Made by a program: the position numbers and the translations under genes. Positions 29,013 to 39,074 of a DNA stretch of 64,000 nt are shown piece after piece. Within the stretch, counting starts at the first letter, position 1, and each line of letters begins with the position of its first letter. A model generated the notes under the pieces. That model ran no database searches. It worked only from the letters and a program-made list of their open reading frames with translations, and was not told where the DNA came from. Origin of the DNA: Hahellaceae bacterium (GTDB lineage Bacteria; Pseudomonadota; Gammaproteobacteria; Pseudomonadales; Oleiphilaceae); contig JACKOB010000008.1 of the NCBI GenBank assembly GCA_024234575.1, positions 84,776 through 148,775 of the forward strand. Reading direction: 5' to 3'.

Positions 29013-30567
29013 CTCAGACAATAAAAAGCCTTTATCAGGTAAAGACCTCACTGCTTATGAGCGCTGGGAATTACCGGTTATCGATGAAGAAGGTAACGAG
29101 TTTCCGGCAGAGAGTCTGCGCGTTAAACCCTTAACCGCTGCCGATCTTGAAAAAATACATGATGAAGCCTTTGCGGCAGGCCGTGAAGCAGGCGAAGCCG
29201 AAGGCAAAGCGGCGGGGCACAAGGCCGGGCTTGCCAAGGGCACGGAAGAAGGCAAAAAACAGGGATATGAAGCGGGCTTTAGTACCGGAAGAAAAGAAGC
29301 CTATGCTGCAGCCGAAGGTGAAATCAAAGAAACCCAAACACGTTTGGCCGAGTTGATGCAGGCGCTGCTCGACCCGATTCGTAAATCGGAAGACAAAGTT
29401 GAAGAAGCGTTGCTAAATTTGACGCTGGCGATTTCCCGAGCGGTCATCTGCCGTGAATTAAATACCGACAGTTCCCACATCTCCCAAATTGTGAAAGAAG
29501 CGCTTGCCCTGTTACCAGAAGTGGCCACCCAGGTGCGCCTGTTTATTCACCCTAAAGATGAAGCTGCCGTTCGTGACGTTGTCACCAACGCCGATCTGGC
29601 CGCGAGAATTATTGCGACACCAGAAATTCATCCCGGAGGTTGCAAGGTTGAAACCTCTAGCAGTCTGATCGACTTCACTGTTGAGAAACGGTTTCAGAAA
29701 ACTGTGCAGCAGATATTGGAAAGCGTCGGTCAGAAGAGCACAGTAGACGACGCACCAGACTTAACTGACGCAATGGAAGATATGACCAACTTTCATCGGG
29801 AGCTGCTTGATGTGCCTCCCGATCCAAAAAAAGAAACGCCAACCCCTGAGCCGTTAGTCGCGCAAGAGCCGTCAGCGCTTGAAGAGCCATCAGTCCGTGA
29901 GGAGCCATCAGCCCATAATGAGCCATCAGCGGATGAAGAACTCTCAGTTACAGAAAAGTCAGCAGCCCCTGAAAAGCCAGCAGCCCCTGAAAAGCGTTCA
30001 ACGGTTGACGAAACCCCAAAATCTGCCTTAACTGATGCGCCTGAATCGCCACCTGAACCCAAGGTACAAACGGCCCCTTTGCAAACTGCAGAGCCAGATG
30101 AACTTGTTGATGACACAGTGTTAGACGAACGGCCGTTGTCCTCTGAGCCACCCAAAGAATCCGTTAGCGATAAGAACGCCGCCAGTGTTGAGTTGCCTGC
30201 GGATATTTCAGAGAAGCCCGTTTTAGAGCAAGAGCCAGTTGCGCAAGCAGATTTACCAAAAGTAGACGACGAGAAACTGCAGCGGAAGCCGGAAGATAAA
30301 GTTGCAGTTGAGCCTTCCGCTGAGGTGACTGCTCCGGCTTCTGAAGGCACCCCCAAACCGCAAACCGCCGACATTATTGGGGATGATGCCGTTGCTGAAG
30401 CGTTTGAGGAAGCAGTAGGGTTTTCAGAACGATCCGAAGCCGAAATAGAAGATATCGATGCAGAAGAGATTGACGAAGACGAGACAGACAAAAAGAACAC
30501 CGATAACAATATAGTAGAGCCGAAAGTCGATGCGCTAAAACCTGATGCGGAAAAGAAGGATGATTAG
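29002..30567 (+). CDS. fliH: Flagellar assembly protein FliH with long C-terminal extension
   Basis: 521 residues against about 230-270 for typical FliH. Residues 1-265 are a complete FliH: ERWELP near residue 20, a GxxxG-type Ala/Gly-repeat helix (about 56-95), and the globular FliI-binding C-domain ending in [14 protein letters not shown]. FliH holds and regulates the export ATPase FliI. Residues ~270-521 are an acidic Pro/Glu/Ser-rich tail containing eight consecutive six-residue repeats of EPSAxE type (residues 289-336). ATG at 29002 chosen; a TTG three codons upstream is possible. Confidence 0.93.
   Translation: MAGNSDNKKPLSGKDLTAYERWELPVIDEEGNEFPAESLRVKPLTAADLEKIHDEAFAAGREAGEAEGKAAGHKAGLAKGTEEGKKQGYEAGFSTGRKEAYAAAEGEIKETQTRLAELMQALLDPIRKSEDKVEEALLNLTLAISRAVICRELNTDSSHISQIVKEALALLPEVATQVRLFIHPKDEAAVRDVVTNADLAARIIATPEIHPGGCKVETSSSLIDFTVEKRFQKTVQQILESVGQKSTVDDAPDLTDAMEDMTNFHRELLDVPPDPKKETPTPEPLVAQEPSALEEPSVREEPSAHNEPSADEELSVTEKSAAPEKPAAPEKRSTVDETPKSALTDAPESPPEPKVQTAPLQTAEPDELVDDTVLDERPLSSEPPKESVSDKNAASVELPADISEKPVLEQEPVAQADLPKVDDEKLQRKPEDKVAVEPSAEVTAPASEGTPKPQTADIIGDDAVAEAFEEAVGFSERSEAEIEDIDAEEIDEDETDKKNTDNNIVEPKVDALKPDAEKKDD
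29866..30009 (+). repeat. Eight 18-bp tandem repeats inside fliH
   Basis: In-frame 18-bp units encode [48 protein letters not shown]. The first four share GAGCC(G/A)TCAG. Units decay toward the 3' end, suggesting expansion followed by divergence. Confidence 0.8.
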
Positions 30568-31963
30568 CGATCTCAGTCAGCGCTTGCGTCGTTACGAGGG
30601 GGTGGTTGCTTCCAGGCCACGGCCCGAAGTGTCAGGCAAACTTACGCGCATGGTTGGGCTTACCCTTGAAGCGGTTGGTTGCCCGATGGTGGTGGGAGAT
30701 CGCTGCGCCATTGCAACCGGTGAAAAAAGTTACATCGAAGCCGAGGTGGTCGGTTTTTCTGGAGAGAAAACATTTCTTATGCCGTTGGCGGCGATTCAGG
30801 GGTTACGTCCCGGTGCTTTAGTGACGCCCATGGCGAGTGCCAGTTTGATACCTGTTGGTTACAGCCTGTTGGGGCGTGTGTTAAGTGGTTCTGCAGAGCC
30901 GTTGGATGGCTTAGGCCCGCTGGTTCCTGAAAAGCATATCAGCATGTCAGGCAATATTATTAATCCGTTAGAACGTGCACCCATTCGCCAGCCACTGGAT
31001 GTCGGTATTTGTGCCATTAACAGCCTGTTAAGTGTGGGCACAGGTCAACGGTTAGGTTTATTTGCCGGTAGTGGCGTCGGTAAAAGTATGTTGTTGGGCA
31101 TGATGACCAAGTTTACCAACGCGGATATCACCATCGTCGGTCTGATTGGTGAGCGGGGTCGTGAGGTTAAAGAGTTTATTGAAGACATATTAGGCCCGGA
31201 GGGGCTTGCACGCTCAGTGGTGGTGGCATCGCCTGCAGATGATTCTCCACTTATGCGGTTGCGGGCGTCGATGCTGACCACTCGCATTGCCGAATATTTT
31301 CGTGATCAGGGAAAGCGGGTTTTATTATTGATGGACTCTCTTACCCGTTATGCTCAGGCACAGCGTGAAATTGCCCTGGCGGTGGGAGAACCACCGGCGA
31401 CGAAAGGCTATCCACCGTCGGTCTTTGCCAAAATTCCACAACTGGTAGAAAGAACCGGCAACGGGCGGGTTGGCGGCGGCTCCATCACCGCGTTTTATAC
31501 GGTGCTTACAGAGGGGGATGATCAGCAAGACCCGATTGCCGATGCGTCACGGGCAATTCTTGATGGGCATATCGTTTTATCCAGAAAGCTGGCAGAAGAG
31601 GGGCACTATCCAGCGATCGATATAGAAGCCTCGATAAGCCGAGTAATGCCACATGTGGTTGATGAGGCGCACTTTAAAGCGGCGCAAAGGTTTAAGCAGC
31701 TCTACGCTCGCTACCAGCAAACCCGTGATTTGATCAGTGTGGGGGCCTACGTACCCGGTTCTGACCCGGATACTGATTTTGCCATTGAACGTATGCCCAT
31801 CATGAAAAAATTCCTGCAGCAAAGTCTCAAGGAAAGCGCTCCTTTCGCCACCAGTGCTGACTGGCTGCGGCAGGTGGTTGCACCCTCAACAGAGGTGGCG
31901 AAGAAACCCGAAGGGCAAAAGGGCACTGTGTCTGCCAACGCTGTACCACCCCCCAAGCGTTAG
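30545..31963 (+). CDS. fliI: Flagellum-specific ATPase FliI
   Basis: 472 residues. Hexameric ATPase of the flagellar export apparatus, related to F1-beta. Walker A in FAGSGVGKS (about 173-181), the export-ATPase signature [12 protein letters not shown] and [13 protein letters not shown] block are present. Overlaps the end of fliH; the ATG at 30545 is used, though an ATG five codons later overlaps too and sits immediately after AAGAAGG, which is too close for a good site. Confidence 0.96.
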   Translation: MRKRRMISDLSQRLRRYEGVVASRPRPEVSGKLTRMVGLTLEAVGCPMVVGDRCAIATGEKSYIEAEVVGFSGEKTFLMPLAAIQGLRPGALVTPMASASLIPVGYSLLGRVLSGSAEPLDGLGPLVPEKHISMSGNIINPLERAPIRQPLDVGICAINSLLSVGTGQRLGLFAGSGVGKSMLLGMMTKFTNADITIVGLIGERGREVKEFIEDILGPEGLARSVVVASPADDSPLMRLRASMLTTRIAEYFRDQGKRVLLLMDSLTRYAQAQREIALAVGEPPATKGYPPSVFAKIPQLVERTGNGRVGGGSITAFYTVLTEGDDQQDPIADASRAILDGHIVLSRKLAEEGHYPAIDIEASISRVMPHVVDEAHFKAAQRFKQLYARYQQTRDLISVGAYVPGSDPDTDFAIERMPIMKKFLQQSLKESAPFATSADWLRQVVAPSTEVAKKPEGQKGTVSANAVPPPKR

Positions 31964-31982
31964 TGCGCACTGGAATTAAATC

Positions 31983-32429
31983 GTGAAAAAATCTGAAAGA
32001 TTAAAAGTTGTTTTGCAGATCGCAGAGCGCAATGAGTCTGAAGTGCTGGTAAAGATGCAGGACATTAAAAAACAGTTACAAATAGAGGTACAGCGACAGC
32101 AAGAATTTGAGAGCTATCGTGCAGAATATCAGCGACAGCTGGCTGACGCGGCATCCACCAGAATATCCACCTCCCAATACGTCAATTACCAGCGTTTTAT
32201 TGCGCAATTGGGGCAGGTAATCGAGCAACAGCAAAAGAAAATTCAGATGGTTCGGCAACATCTTGAAAAGGCCACTGCTACCTGGCGTCTGGCTCATGAA
32301 AAGACGAAAGGCATGGCCGATCTTATTCACACATGCCGCGAAAGTGAGACTCGCGAAGCTGATGCCAGAGAGCAACGGATGCTGGATGAGGTCTCACAGA
32401 TACGCAATGCTTTTAAACAGAATGATTAG
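31983..32429 (+). CDS. fliJ: Flagellar export protein FliJ
   Basis: 148 residues, one long antiparallel coiled coil, the FliJ shape that inserts into the FliI ring like the gamma stalk of F1 and recycles chaperones. GTG start. Last gene of fliEFGHIJ, followed by a terminator. Confidence 0.92.
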   Translation: MKKSERLKVVLQIAERNESEVLVKMQDIKKQLQIEVQRQQEFESYRAEYQRQLADAASTRISTSQYVNYQRFIAQLGQVIEQQQKKIQMVRQHLEKATATWRLAHEKTKGMADLIHTCRESETREADAREQRMLDEVSQIRNAFKQND

Positions 32430-32737
32430 GCATTTTAACGTTTTTTCTTGATCGCTGTTGTGCCTTAAAGAGTGTTAACGGGTCTTAGTAAAAATCTATG
32501 TCTTCATTGCAGTAGTTTTAGGTTACTCGCCAGAAACCAGATCAGTTTGCCTGCTTTGCAATCTTAGCTGCTGATTATCTGCAGCTTTTTCGCTTCTAAT
32601 TTCCACAAAAATCCTGCCACTACCTTAGCAAAATATTTTTTTCGGACTAGAGTTAACTAGAGATCTGGAGTTCTATCGCCTTTCAAATCACGTGGCGATC
32701 GGGTTGATGTAATTGAGAAAACATTGGGTGCAGTGTT
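32430..32737. other. Intergenic region after fliJ
   Basis: 308 bp with one hairpin terminator (32566-32590) and no supported gene. The promoter for the following chemosensory genes should be near its 3' end; the only sigma-54-like string lacks the -12 GC. Confidence 0.5.
32566..32590 (+). terminator. Terminator downstream of fliJ
   Basis: Stem AGCTGC / GCAGCT, 9-nt loop, followed by TTTT. Separates the fliEFGHIJ operon from the chemosensory cassette. Confidence 0.65.
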
Positions 32738-33025
32738 ATGAGTGGTCGCAGTGTCGTTAAGCTGGACAGAAATTCAGGTATCGCCACGGCGGAAGAGTTG
32801 GGTAGGCGCCTGGAAGAGTCTTTTCAGAATGGTGCACCAACCTCGATCGATGCATCTGAAGTTGAGCGGGTTGATACCACGACAGTGCAATTGTTGTATT
32901 CGTTTATGCGCAGTATGGGGGAACTCGGAATGGATGTATCGATTGTCCAGCCGTCCGAGTCCTTTATAGTGGGCGCCCAGCGTTTAGGTTTTACCGAATT
33001 GTTTAAGTTGGAAGGGAGCAAATAA
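32738..33025 (+). CDS. STAS domain protein at the head of the chemosensory cassette
   Basis: 95 residues, a single STAS (anti-sigma-antagonist) domain. The usual phospho-acceptor Ser position reads Thr (RVDTTTVQLL, about residues 48-57), so partner-kinase regulation may differ or be absent. Stop overlaps the start of the following cheY by one base (TAATG), so the two are translated together. STAS proteins heading che operons may couple scaffold or signalling proteins; role here is inferred. Confidence 0.8.
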   Translation: MSGRSVVKLDRNSGIATAEELGRRLEESFQNGAPTSIDASEVERVDTTTVQLLYSFMRSMGELGMDVSIVQPSESFIVGAQRLGFTELFKLEGSK

Positions 33026-33384
33026 TGACAAAGATCCTGGCGGTAGATGACTCAGCCTCAATGAGGCAGATGGTGTCGTTTACTTTGAAAGGTGCAGGCT
33101 ATGAAGTGGTCGAGGCCGCCGATGGCAAGTTAGCGCTGGAGCAAGCAAAGAAACAACAATTTGATTTAGTGCTTTCAGACGTCAACATGCCGGTGATGGA
33201 TGGCATCACTCTCGTTAAAGAGTTGCGGGCTTTGTCCAATTACAAGTTTACACCCATTCTTATGTTGACCACCGAGTCGGCAGGGGACAAGAAAATGGAA
33301 GGTAAGCAGGCTGGTGCGACGGGATGGCTGGTAAAACCGTTTAATCCGGATCAATTATTAGCCACTATTAAGAAAGTGTTATAG
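33025..33384 (+). CDS. cheY: CheY-like response regulator of the chemosensory cassette
   Basis: 119 residues, receiver domain only. Asp8-Asp9, phospho-acceptor Asp52 (LVLSDVNMPVMDG), Thr (MLTTES) and Lys (WLVKPFN) are all present, so it should be phosphorylated by the adjacent CheA. Paralogue of the flagellar cheY after fliA. It sits between the STAS gene and cheA. Confidence 0.93.
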   Translation: MTKILAVDDSASMRQMVSFTLKGAGYEVVEAADGKLALEQAKKQQFDLVLSDVNMPVMDGITLVKELRALSNYKFTPILMLTTESAGDKKMEGKQAGATGWLVKPFNPDQLLATIKKVL

Positions 33385-33423
33385 AAAACAATCCGCGCAA
33401 TTAGTTAATTGGGAAGGCAACGA

Positions 33424-35610
33424 ATGAGCATCGATCTCAGTCAGTTCCATCAGGTTTTTTTCGAGGAGAGTCTGGAAGGGTTAGACGTTATGGAGTCTGC
33501 CTTGCTGAATCTTGACACCGAAAATTGTGACTCTGAAACGATTAACGAAATATTTAGGGCCGCACATTCCATCAAAGGCGGCTCTGGCACCTTTGGGTTT
33601 TCTACCGTCGCCGAGTTTACGCATGTTATTGAAACGCTGCTGGATCAGATCCGGGCAGGGGACAGGCGTATAGAGCCTGCCCATGTCGAGTTGTTTTTAA
33701 AATCTGTCGACTGCATTCGACAGATGATTAAATCTCTGGAGGCCGGTGACGCAGTTGAAATGTCGGACGCCAATGATCTCAAGAGTAAGTTTCAGGCGAT
33801 CTTGGACGGCAAAGAATTGGCTGCAGCGGCACCCGTGCCCGCGTCAACAGCTCCAACAGCGCCCGCGTCTGTATCGGATACTGATGCTGGCTCGTCGGGG
33901 GGCGCTAAAACCTGGCATATTTATTTCAAACCAGATGGTGATGTGCTTAAGACAGGTAACGAACCGTCGCGTATGTTTCGCGAGCTCGAAGATATGGGGG
34001 TGGCAACTGTTGTCGTTGATACCGCGGATCTACCGGGTATCGGCGTCATCGATCCAGAAACCTGTTACCTTAAGTGGAATATCACACTAGTAGCAGACGT
34101 CGAGAAGGCGCAAATTGAAGAAGTGTTTGAGTGGGTAATCGACGAGGCCGAGCTGCGTATTGAAGAAGTCGCACAAGTCGCTGTTACCGAAAATCCTGAA
34201 CAGAATGGCGCTAAGCCAAGTAGCGTTAAACAAAGCAAGGTTGAACCGAGTGACATTGTGCAAACCACTGTGCAATCGCCGGTAGCCGAGGTCAGCGTAA
34301 GCCCTGCGCCATCACAGGCTATATCTGCACCTGCAGCCAAAGAACCTGCCGCACAAGCGGCACCTGCTGCGAAGAAAGCCGAGAAAAATAAAACGGAAGT
34401 CTCCTCCATTCGCGTGGGAATCGATAAAGTGGATAGTCTCATCAACATGGTTGGAGAGCTAGTCATTACCCAGTCAATGTTAGGGGAGCTTAGCCGGGAT
34501 TTTGATATTTCAAAACTGCCCAAGTTGCTGGAAGGGTTGGAGCAGCTAAGCCAGAATACTCGGGAGTTGCAGGAAAGCGTCATGCGCATCCGCATGCTTC
34601 CCATAAGTTTTACTTTCAGTCGATTTCCTCGTCTAGTGCACGATTTAAGTAAGACGATGGGCAAAAAAATCGAGTTAAAACTGTTGGGCGAACAAACCGA
34701 ACTTGATAAAACTGTGATGGAAAAGATTGGCGACCCGATGGTGCATTTGGTTCGTAACTCTTTGGATCATGGCATTGAAATGCCTGAGGACCGTATTAAG
34801 GCTGGTAAGTCTGATACGGGCTTGATAACGCTAAACGCTTATCACCAGGGAGGGAATATCGTTATTCAGATTATTGATGATGGCAAAGGGCTCGATAAAG
34901 AAAAAATTCTGCGTAAGGCGGTCGAAAAAGGGCTGGTGGGAGAAAGTGACAAGTTATCTGATGAGCAAATTTGCGACCTTATTTTTAAGCCCGGTTTCTC
35001 CACCGCAGATCAGGTCACCGATATATCCGGGCGTGGTGTCGGTATGGATGTCGTGCGCCGCAACATTCAAGAACTCAACGGCTCGGTAGAGGTTGAATCG
35101 TTTACCGGCAAAGGCAGCACTTTTACCATTCGCCTGCCTCTTACTCTGGCGATTCTCGATGGACAGTTGGTCAGTGCCGGTGAGCATACTTATATACTTC
35201 CCCTTATTTCAATCATTGAATCCATACAAACCAACATGGATATGGTGCACCGGGTTGCCGGGGGTTGTGATGTATTGCGGTTGCGCAGTGAATACGTTCC
35301 CATTATTCGTCTCTACGATATCTTCAATATCAAACCTGAGAGCTACAATCTCGAAGAATCTTTGTTGGTCGTGGTAGAAGGCGACAATATGAAAGTTGCG
35401 CTGGTGGTTGATGATTTACTGGCGCAACAACAAGTCGTTATTAAGAGTCTGGAAGAAAATTATAAGCGGGTAGAGGGTGTTTCCGGGGCGACCATCCTGG
35501 GGGATGGTACTGTCGCCTTAATCCTAGATATTTCCGGGCTGATCAAATTGGCTGGTGTCCGCAAAGACGAATACAAAAAAGTTAAGCAAGGCGGCGATGA
35601 AGCTGCGTAG
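33424..35610 (+). CDS. cheA: Chemotaxis-type histidine kinase CheA of the second system
   Basis: 728 residues from the ATG with GGGAAGG seven bases upstream; a TTG five codons earlier is not needed. P1 Hpt domain with phospho-His48 (AAHSIKGGSG), a P2-like domain (about 165-255), P3 dimerisation (about 330), HATPase with NSLDHGIE, IIDDGKGLD and GRGVGMDVV, and a C-terminal CheW-like P5. All catalytic blocks intact. Distinct in P2 and linkers from the flagellar CheA at 56.7 kb, so it serves a separate array. Confidence 0.95.
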   Translation: MSIDLSQFHQVFFEESLEGLDVMESALLNLDTENCDSETINEIFRAAHSIKGGSGTFGFSTVAEFTHVIETLLDQIRAGDRRIEPAHVELFLKSVDCIRQMIKSLEAGDAVEMSDANDLKSKFQAILDGKELAAAAPVPASTAPTAPASVSDTDAGSSGGAKTWHIYFKPDGDVLKTGNEPSRMFRELEDMGVATVVVDTADLPGIGVIDPETCYLKWNITLVADVEKAQIEEVFEWVIDEAELRIEEVAQVAVTENPEQNGAKPSSVKQSKVEPSDIVQTTVQSPVAEVSVSPAPSQAISAPAAKEPAAQAAPAAKKAEKNKTEVSSIRVGIDKVDSLINMVGELVITQSMLGELSRDFDISKLPKLLEGLEQLSQNTRELQESVMRIRMLPISFTFSRFPRLVHDLSKTMGKKIELKLLGEQTELDKTVMEKIGDPMVHLVRNSLDHGIEMPEDRIKAGKSDTGLITLNAYHQGGNIVIQIIDDGKGLDKEKILRKAVEKGLVGESDKLSDEQICDLIFKPGFSTADQVTDISGRGVGMDVVRRNIQELNGSVEVESFTGKGSTFTIRLPLTLAILDGQLVSAGEHTYILPLISIIESIQTNMDMVHRVAGGCDVLRLRSEYVPIIRLYDIFNIKPESYNLEESLLVVVEGDNMKVALVVDDLLAQQQVVIKSLEENYKRVEGVSGATILGDGTVALILDISGLIKLAGVRKDEYKKVKQGGDEAA

Positions 35611-35650
35611 TTTTTAAGAAATTATCACTAAAATACAGAGTGTTATAGCG

Positions 35651-36193
35651 ATGTCCCTTGATGAGCAGACAGTCAAAAAAAGTGGTGTGAGCGGCGAGAC
35701 AACTTTTGAGCCGTCTGAGCAGTACCTGACATTTTTTATGGACGAAGAAGAGTATGGCGTCGATATACTCAGCGTTCAGGAAATTCGTGGCTGGGAGCGG
35801 GCAACGTCTATACCCAATGCACCTTCTCATATACGCGGTGTGATCAACCTGCGTGGAACCGTTGTGCCCATTGTCGATTTGCGTCAACGCTTTGGGATCG
35901 CCCCGATTGAATACGGCCCGACTACCGTTGTCATTGTTTTAAAGGTTAACGAGGCGGGTAAGGGGGCACGCATCGTAGGGGTGATTGTAGATGCCGTATC
36001 CGACGTGCATAACTTCAAGGTAGCTGACATACAGTCTTCACCCGAAATGGCAGACAACAATAACTCGGCTTACATCAAGGGGTTGGGAAGCGTCGGCGAA
36101 AATATGGTGATTTTGTTGGATATTAACACCTTATTGCGAACCGATGAGGATGTTGATGAGTTACCCCGTAGTAAAAGTAAAAGAGTACATTGA
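35651..36193 (+). CDS. cheW: CheW coupling protein
   Basis: 180 residues. Standard CheW fold from about residue 23: YLTFFMDEEEYGVDILSVQEI, then PNAPSHIRGVINLRG and PIVDLR. Couples receptors to CheA; no receptor gene is present in this cassette. 40 bp after cheA. Confidence 0.93.
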   Translation: MSLDEQTVKKSGVSGETTFEPSEQYLTFFMDEEEYGVDILSVQEIRGWERATSIPNAPSHIRGVINLRGTVVPIVDLRQRFGIAPIEYGPTTVVIVLKVNEAGKGARIVGVIVDAVSDVHNFKVADIQSSPEMADNNNSAYIKGLGSVGENMVILLDINTLLRTDEDVDELPRSKSKRVH

Positions 36194-36287
36194 TGTTAAT
36201 TTGGTGTCAGAGCGCGAAGGGTGCGCGGCCAGGGGGTGAACTGGCTGCTTTTAGGGTGGTGGCCTTGCCAGCTAGAGGAGGCTGCAT

Positions 36288-37166
36288 TTGAAAGACGTAA
36301 CCGAAAGCCTGCAAGACAGCCGGCCTAATTATGTGCCGACGGAGAATCGCGAGTTCCCGATGTCTGAGGCAAACTTTAGCAGGCTGAGTGAGTTAGCGCA
36401 CGACTACACAGGAATTGTCCTGGGGCCGCATAAAAAAGACATGATTTACGGTCGTTTGTCGCGCCGTATTCGAGCACTAAAACTGCGTAACTTCGATGAT
36501 TATTGTGATCTGTTGGAAGTCGATGGCAACGCAGAATTGAGTAATTTTATTAACTCAATCACGACTAACCTGACCTCTTTTTTTCGGGAAAAGCATCATT
36601 TTGACTATCTGCAAGATACCGTTTTGCCTGCACTAAAAGAAAAAAATAAAACAACGAGGAAAATTCGTGTCTGGTCAGCTGGCTGCTCGACTGGGGAAGA
36701 GCCCTACAGCCTTTCCATTGTTCTCAACGAGTTTTTTGATGTGCGTTCTTGGGATATTAAAATCCTTGCAACTGACCTGGACAGCAATGTTCTGAATCAT
36801 GGCAGAAACGGGGTCTACGATGTACAAAGAATTCAAACCATTGATGATGCCCGGCGAAAGAAATGGTTTCTTAAAGACCCCTCCAAGCCAGACGTTGTCA
36901 AAGTAAAGCCCGAGTTACAATCGCTGATTTCATTCAAACGCCTAAATCTGCTCGAAGATTGGCCAATGAAAGGGCCATTTGATGTGATTTTTTGCAGAAA
37001 CGTTGTTATCTACTTTAATAAAGACACACAGCGCGTACTTTTCGGACGTTACGGCGATATTTTACAATCCAGGGGACATTTGTTTATTGGCCATTCAGAA
37101 ACATTGCATCGTGTGAGTGAACGGTTCGAGTCTTTGGGTAAGACGATGTATCAGAAAATTGATTAG
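36288..37166 (+). CDS. cheR: Receptor methyltransferase CheR
   Basis: 292 residues. Transfers methyl from SAM to receptor Glu residues. N-terminal CheR helical domain (about 27-95, ending TTNLTSFFRE), SAM site VWSAGCSTGEEPYS (128-141), and CRNVVIYFN near 245. Start is TTG with AGGAGG six bases upstream; a later ATG would remove the N-terminal helix. Paired with CheB in this cassette. Confidence 0.95.
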   Translation: MKDVTESLQDSRPNYVPTENREFPMSEANFSRLSELAHDYTGIVLGPHKKDMIYGRLSRRIRALKLRNFDDYCDLLEVDGNAELSNFINSITTNLTSFFREKHHFDYLQDTVLPALKEKNKTTRKIRVWSAGCSTGEEPYSLSIVLNEFFDVRSWDIKILATDLDSNVLNHGRNGVYDVQRIQTIDDARRKKWFLKDPSKPDVVKVKPELQSLISFKRLNLLEDWPMKGPFDVIFCRNVVIYFNKDTQRVLFGRYGDILQSRGHLFIGHSETLHRVSERFESLGKTMYQKID

Positions 37167-37210
37167 GTATTCATCGCTGTGACACAAGTTGTAAGGACTG
37201 CAATTTAAAT

Positions 37211-37837
37211 ATGACGAACATTCCGACTGCCATTGCAGGATTCGAGCATATAAACCGGTATTGGGATAGAAATATGCATGTTAATGCAGCCAAAATCCTG
37301 CCGGGAGAGTTTTACGTGAGCCTGCATGGGGAGATGATTGTAACTGTGCTGGGTTCTTGCGTATCAGCCTGTATTCGCGACAAGGTACGGGGTGTGGGGG
37401 GGATGAATCATTTTATGTTACCCATGCAGAATGAACATTCGAGCGAGCAGTGGGGGTCAAACTCTGTGAGTTCGGCTTCTCGCTATGGCAACTGGGCTAT
37501 GGAGTATCTGATAAACGAGATTCTTAAGGCCGGTGGCAAACGGGAAGATCTCGAAGTGAAAGTTTTTGGTGGCGGTCAGGTGTTAAGTAATATGACTGAC
37601 ATAGGGCAGCGCAACGTGGCATTTGTGAAATACTATCTGGCAAAAGAAGGCTTGAAGATATCGGCCATGGATGCCGGCGGGATGTATCCGAGAAAAGTAT
37701 TATACTTCCCGGATACTGGTGCAGTTAAAGTCAGAAAGCTTAAATCCACCCGAAATGACACCATTATTTCGAGAGAGAAAGAATACATTAAAGATATTAA
37801 CACCCAGCCAAAAGATGGGGCGGTGGAGTTGTTCTAA
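37211..37837 (+). CDS. cheD: Receptor deamidase CheD
   Basis: 208 residues. Deamidates Gln residues of receptors and can exchange with CheC/CheY. Catalytic Cys50 in GSCVSACIRD and His67 in GMNHFMLP are present, with the VKVFGGG motif near 118. No CheC seen. Between cheR and cheB. Confidence 0.95.
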   Translation: MTNIPTAIAGFEHINRYWDRNMHVNAAKILPGEFYVSLHGEMIVTVLGSCVSACIRDKVRGVGGMNHFMLPMQNEHSSEQWGSNSVSSASRYGNWAMEYLINEILKAGGKREDLEVKVFGGGQVLSNMTDIGQRNVAFVKYYLAKEGLKISAMDAGGMYPRKVLYFPDTGAVKVRKLKSTRNDTIISREKEYIKDINTQPKDGAVELF

Positions 37838-37905
37838 GGTAACATCTCTGTGCAAGTTGTTGGTAATCCTTGGGTAAACAGAATTAATCGAATACAGGTG
37901 TATGC

Positions 37906-38952
37906 GTGGCTGAAAAGATTAAAGTATTAGTCGTTGATGATTCCGAATTAATTCGGCAAATTCTTAGCGGCATTATCAATTCGTCCAGTGATATGACGGT
38001 GGTCGGGGTTGCCGTAGACCCTTATGATGCCCGGGAAAAAATTAAACAATTGGCGCCGGATGTGCTAACGCTGGATATCGAAATGCCTAAAATGGACGGC
38101 ATCTCTTTTCTACGCAATCTCATGCGTTTACGACCGATGCCGGTGGTAATGATTTCGACATTAACCGAAAAAGGGGCGCCAGCGACGCTGGAAGCCCTTG
38201 AAATTGGGGCTGTGGATTACTTACCCAAGCCAAAAGTAGATCAGGCGAATGGCTTAAATGAGTATGCTTTCGAAATTATCGAGAAGGTGCGTACCGCGGC
38301 AAGAGCCAACCTGCAGTTGCACGATACGCTGATAAACCGGAGGGAGCCTAAGCCGTCTGCAACAAACGTATACTCACCCGGACGATTTATTGCCATAGGT
38401 GCCTCTACAGGCGGCACAGAAGCCATCAAAGAAGTGTTGCAGGTGATGCCCGCCAATTGCCCACCCATTGTTATTGCGCAGCACATCCCACCACTTTTTA
38501 GCACCACGTTTGCAGACCGGATGAATCGTACCTGCCTTATTCAGGTACGCGAGGCACAAACTGGCATGAAGTTAGAATCGGGCAACGCCTATCTTGCCCC
38601 CGGCGACTTCCACCTGCGAGTTAACCGGCGGGGTGTCGATTATTATTGCGAACTGACACAGACGGAACCTGTCAATAGACACAGGCCTTCGGTCGAGGTG
38701 TTGTTTGACTCGGCCAGAGAAGCTGGCGGGGCTAAGTGCGTAGCGGCGATCCTCACCGGCATGGGGTCAGATGGTGCAGAGGCACTGTTACGTTTACGGG
38801 GCGAAGGGTGCCATACTGTCGCACAGGATCAGGAAACCAGTGTCGTGTGGGGAATGCCCGGTGTCGCCGTAAAATTAGGGGCTGCCGAAGCAATATTGCC
38901 CTTGCATAGGGTGGCAAAGTTTCTTTTGGACAAGTGTTCGACGAAAAAGTGA
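37906..38952 (+). CDS. cheB: Methylesterase CheB of the second chemosensory system
   Basis: 348 residues. Receiver domain with Asp57 (LTLDIEMPKMDG) and methylesterase domain with Ser in IGASTGGTEA, His in AQHIPP and Asp in GMGSDGAEA. GTG start. The linker is short (about 25 residues). Last gene of the MCP-less set. Confidence 0.95.
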   Translation: MAEKIKVLVVDDSELIRQILSGIINSSSDMTVVGVAVDPYDAREKIKQLAPDVLTLDIEMPKMDGISFLRNLMRLRPMPVVMISTLTEKGAPATLEALEIGAVDYLPKPKVDQANGLNEYAFEIIEKVRTAARANLQLHDTLINRREPKPSATNVYSPGRFIAIGASTGGTEAIKEVLQVMPANCPPIVIAQHIPPLFSTTFADRMNRTCLIQVREAQTGMKLESGNAYLAPGDFHLRVNRRGVDYYCELTQTEPVNRHRPSVEVLFDSAREAGGAKCVAAILTGMGSDGAEALLRLRGEGCHTVAQDQETSVVWGMPGVAVKLGAAEAILPLHRVAKFLLDKCSTKK

Positions 38953-38973
38953 ATTATTTTCAATGAGTAGTTT

Positions 38974-38992
38974 GCTAAATTCATGATTTAGC
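38974..38992 (+). terminator. Possible terminator after cheB (second system)
   Basis: Perfect 7-bp AT-rich stem GCTAAAT / ATTTAGC, 5-nt loop, followed by a T-rich tail. May separate the che cassette from the hsb module. Confidence 0.4.
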
Positions 38993-39074
38993 GTTTATTC
39001 TTTTGGTAACGAAGATGGAAAGGGAAACGATCAGTTAACTTCCATATTTAATATTTATTTGTTTAGGGGGCGAA

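Noticed and set aside
32693..32708. TGGCGATCGGGTTGAT as sigma-54 promoter for the STAS-che operon
   Set aside because: The -12 element reads GA instead of the near-invariant GC.
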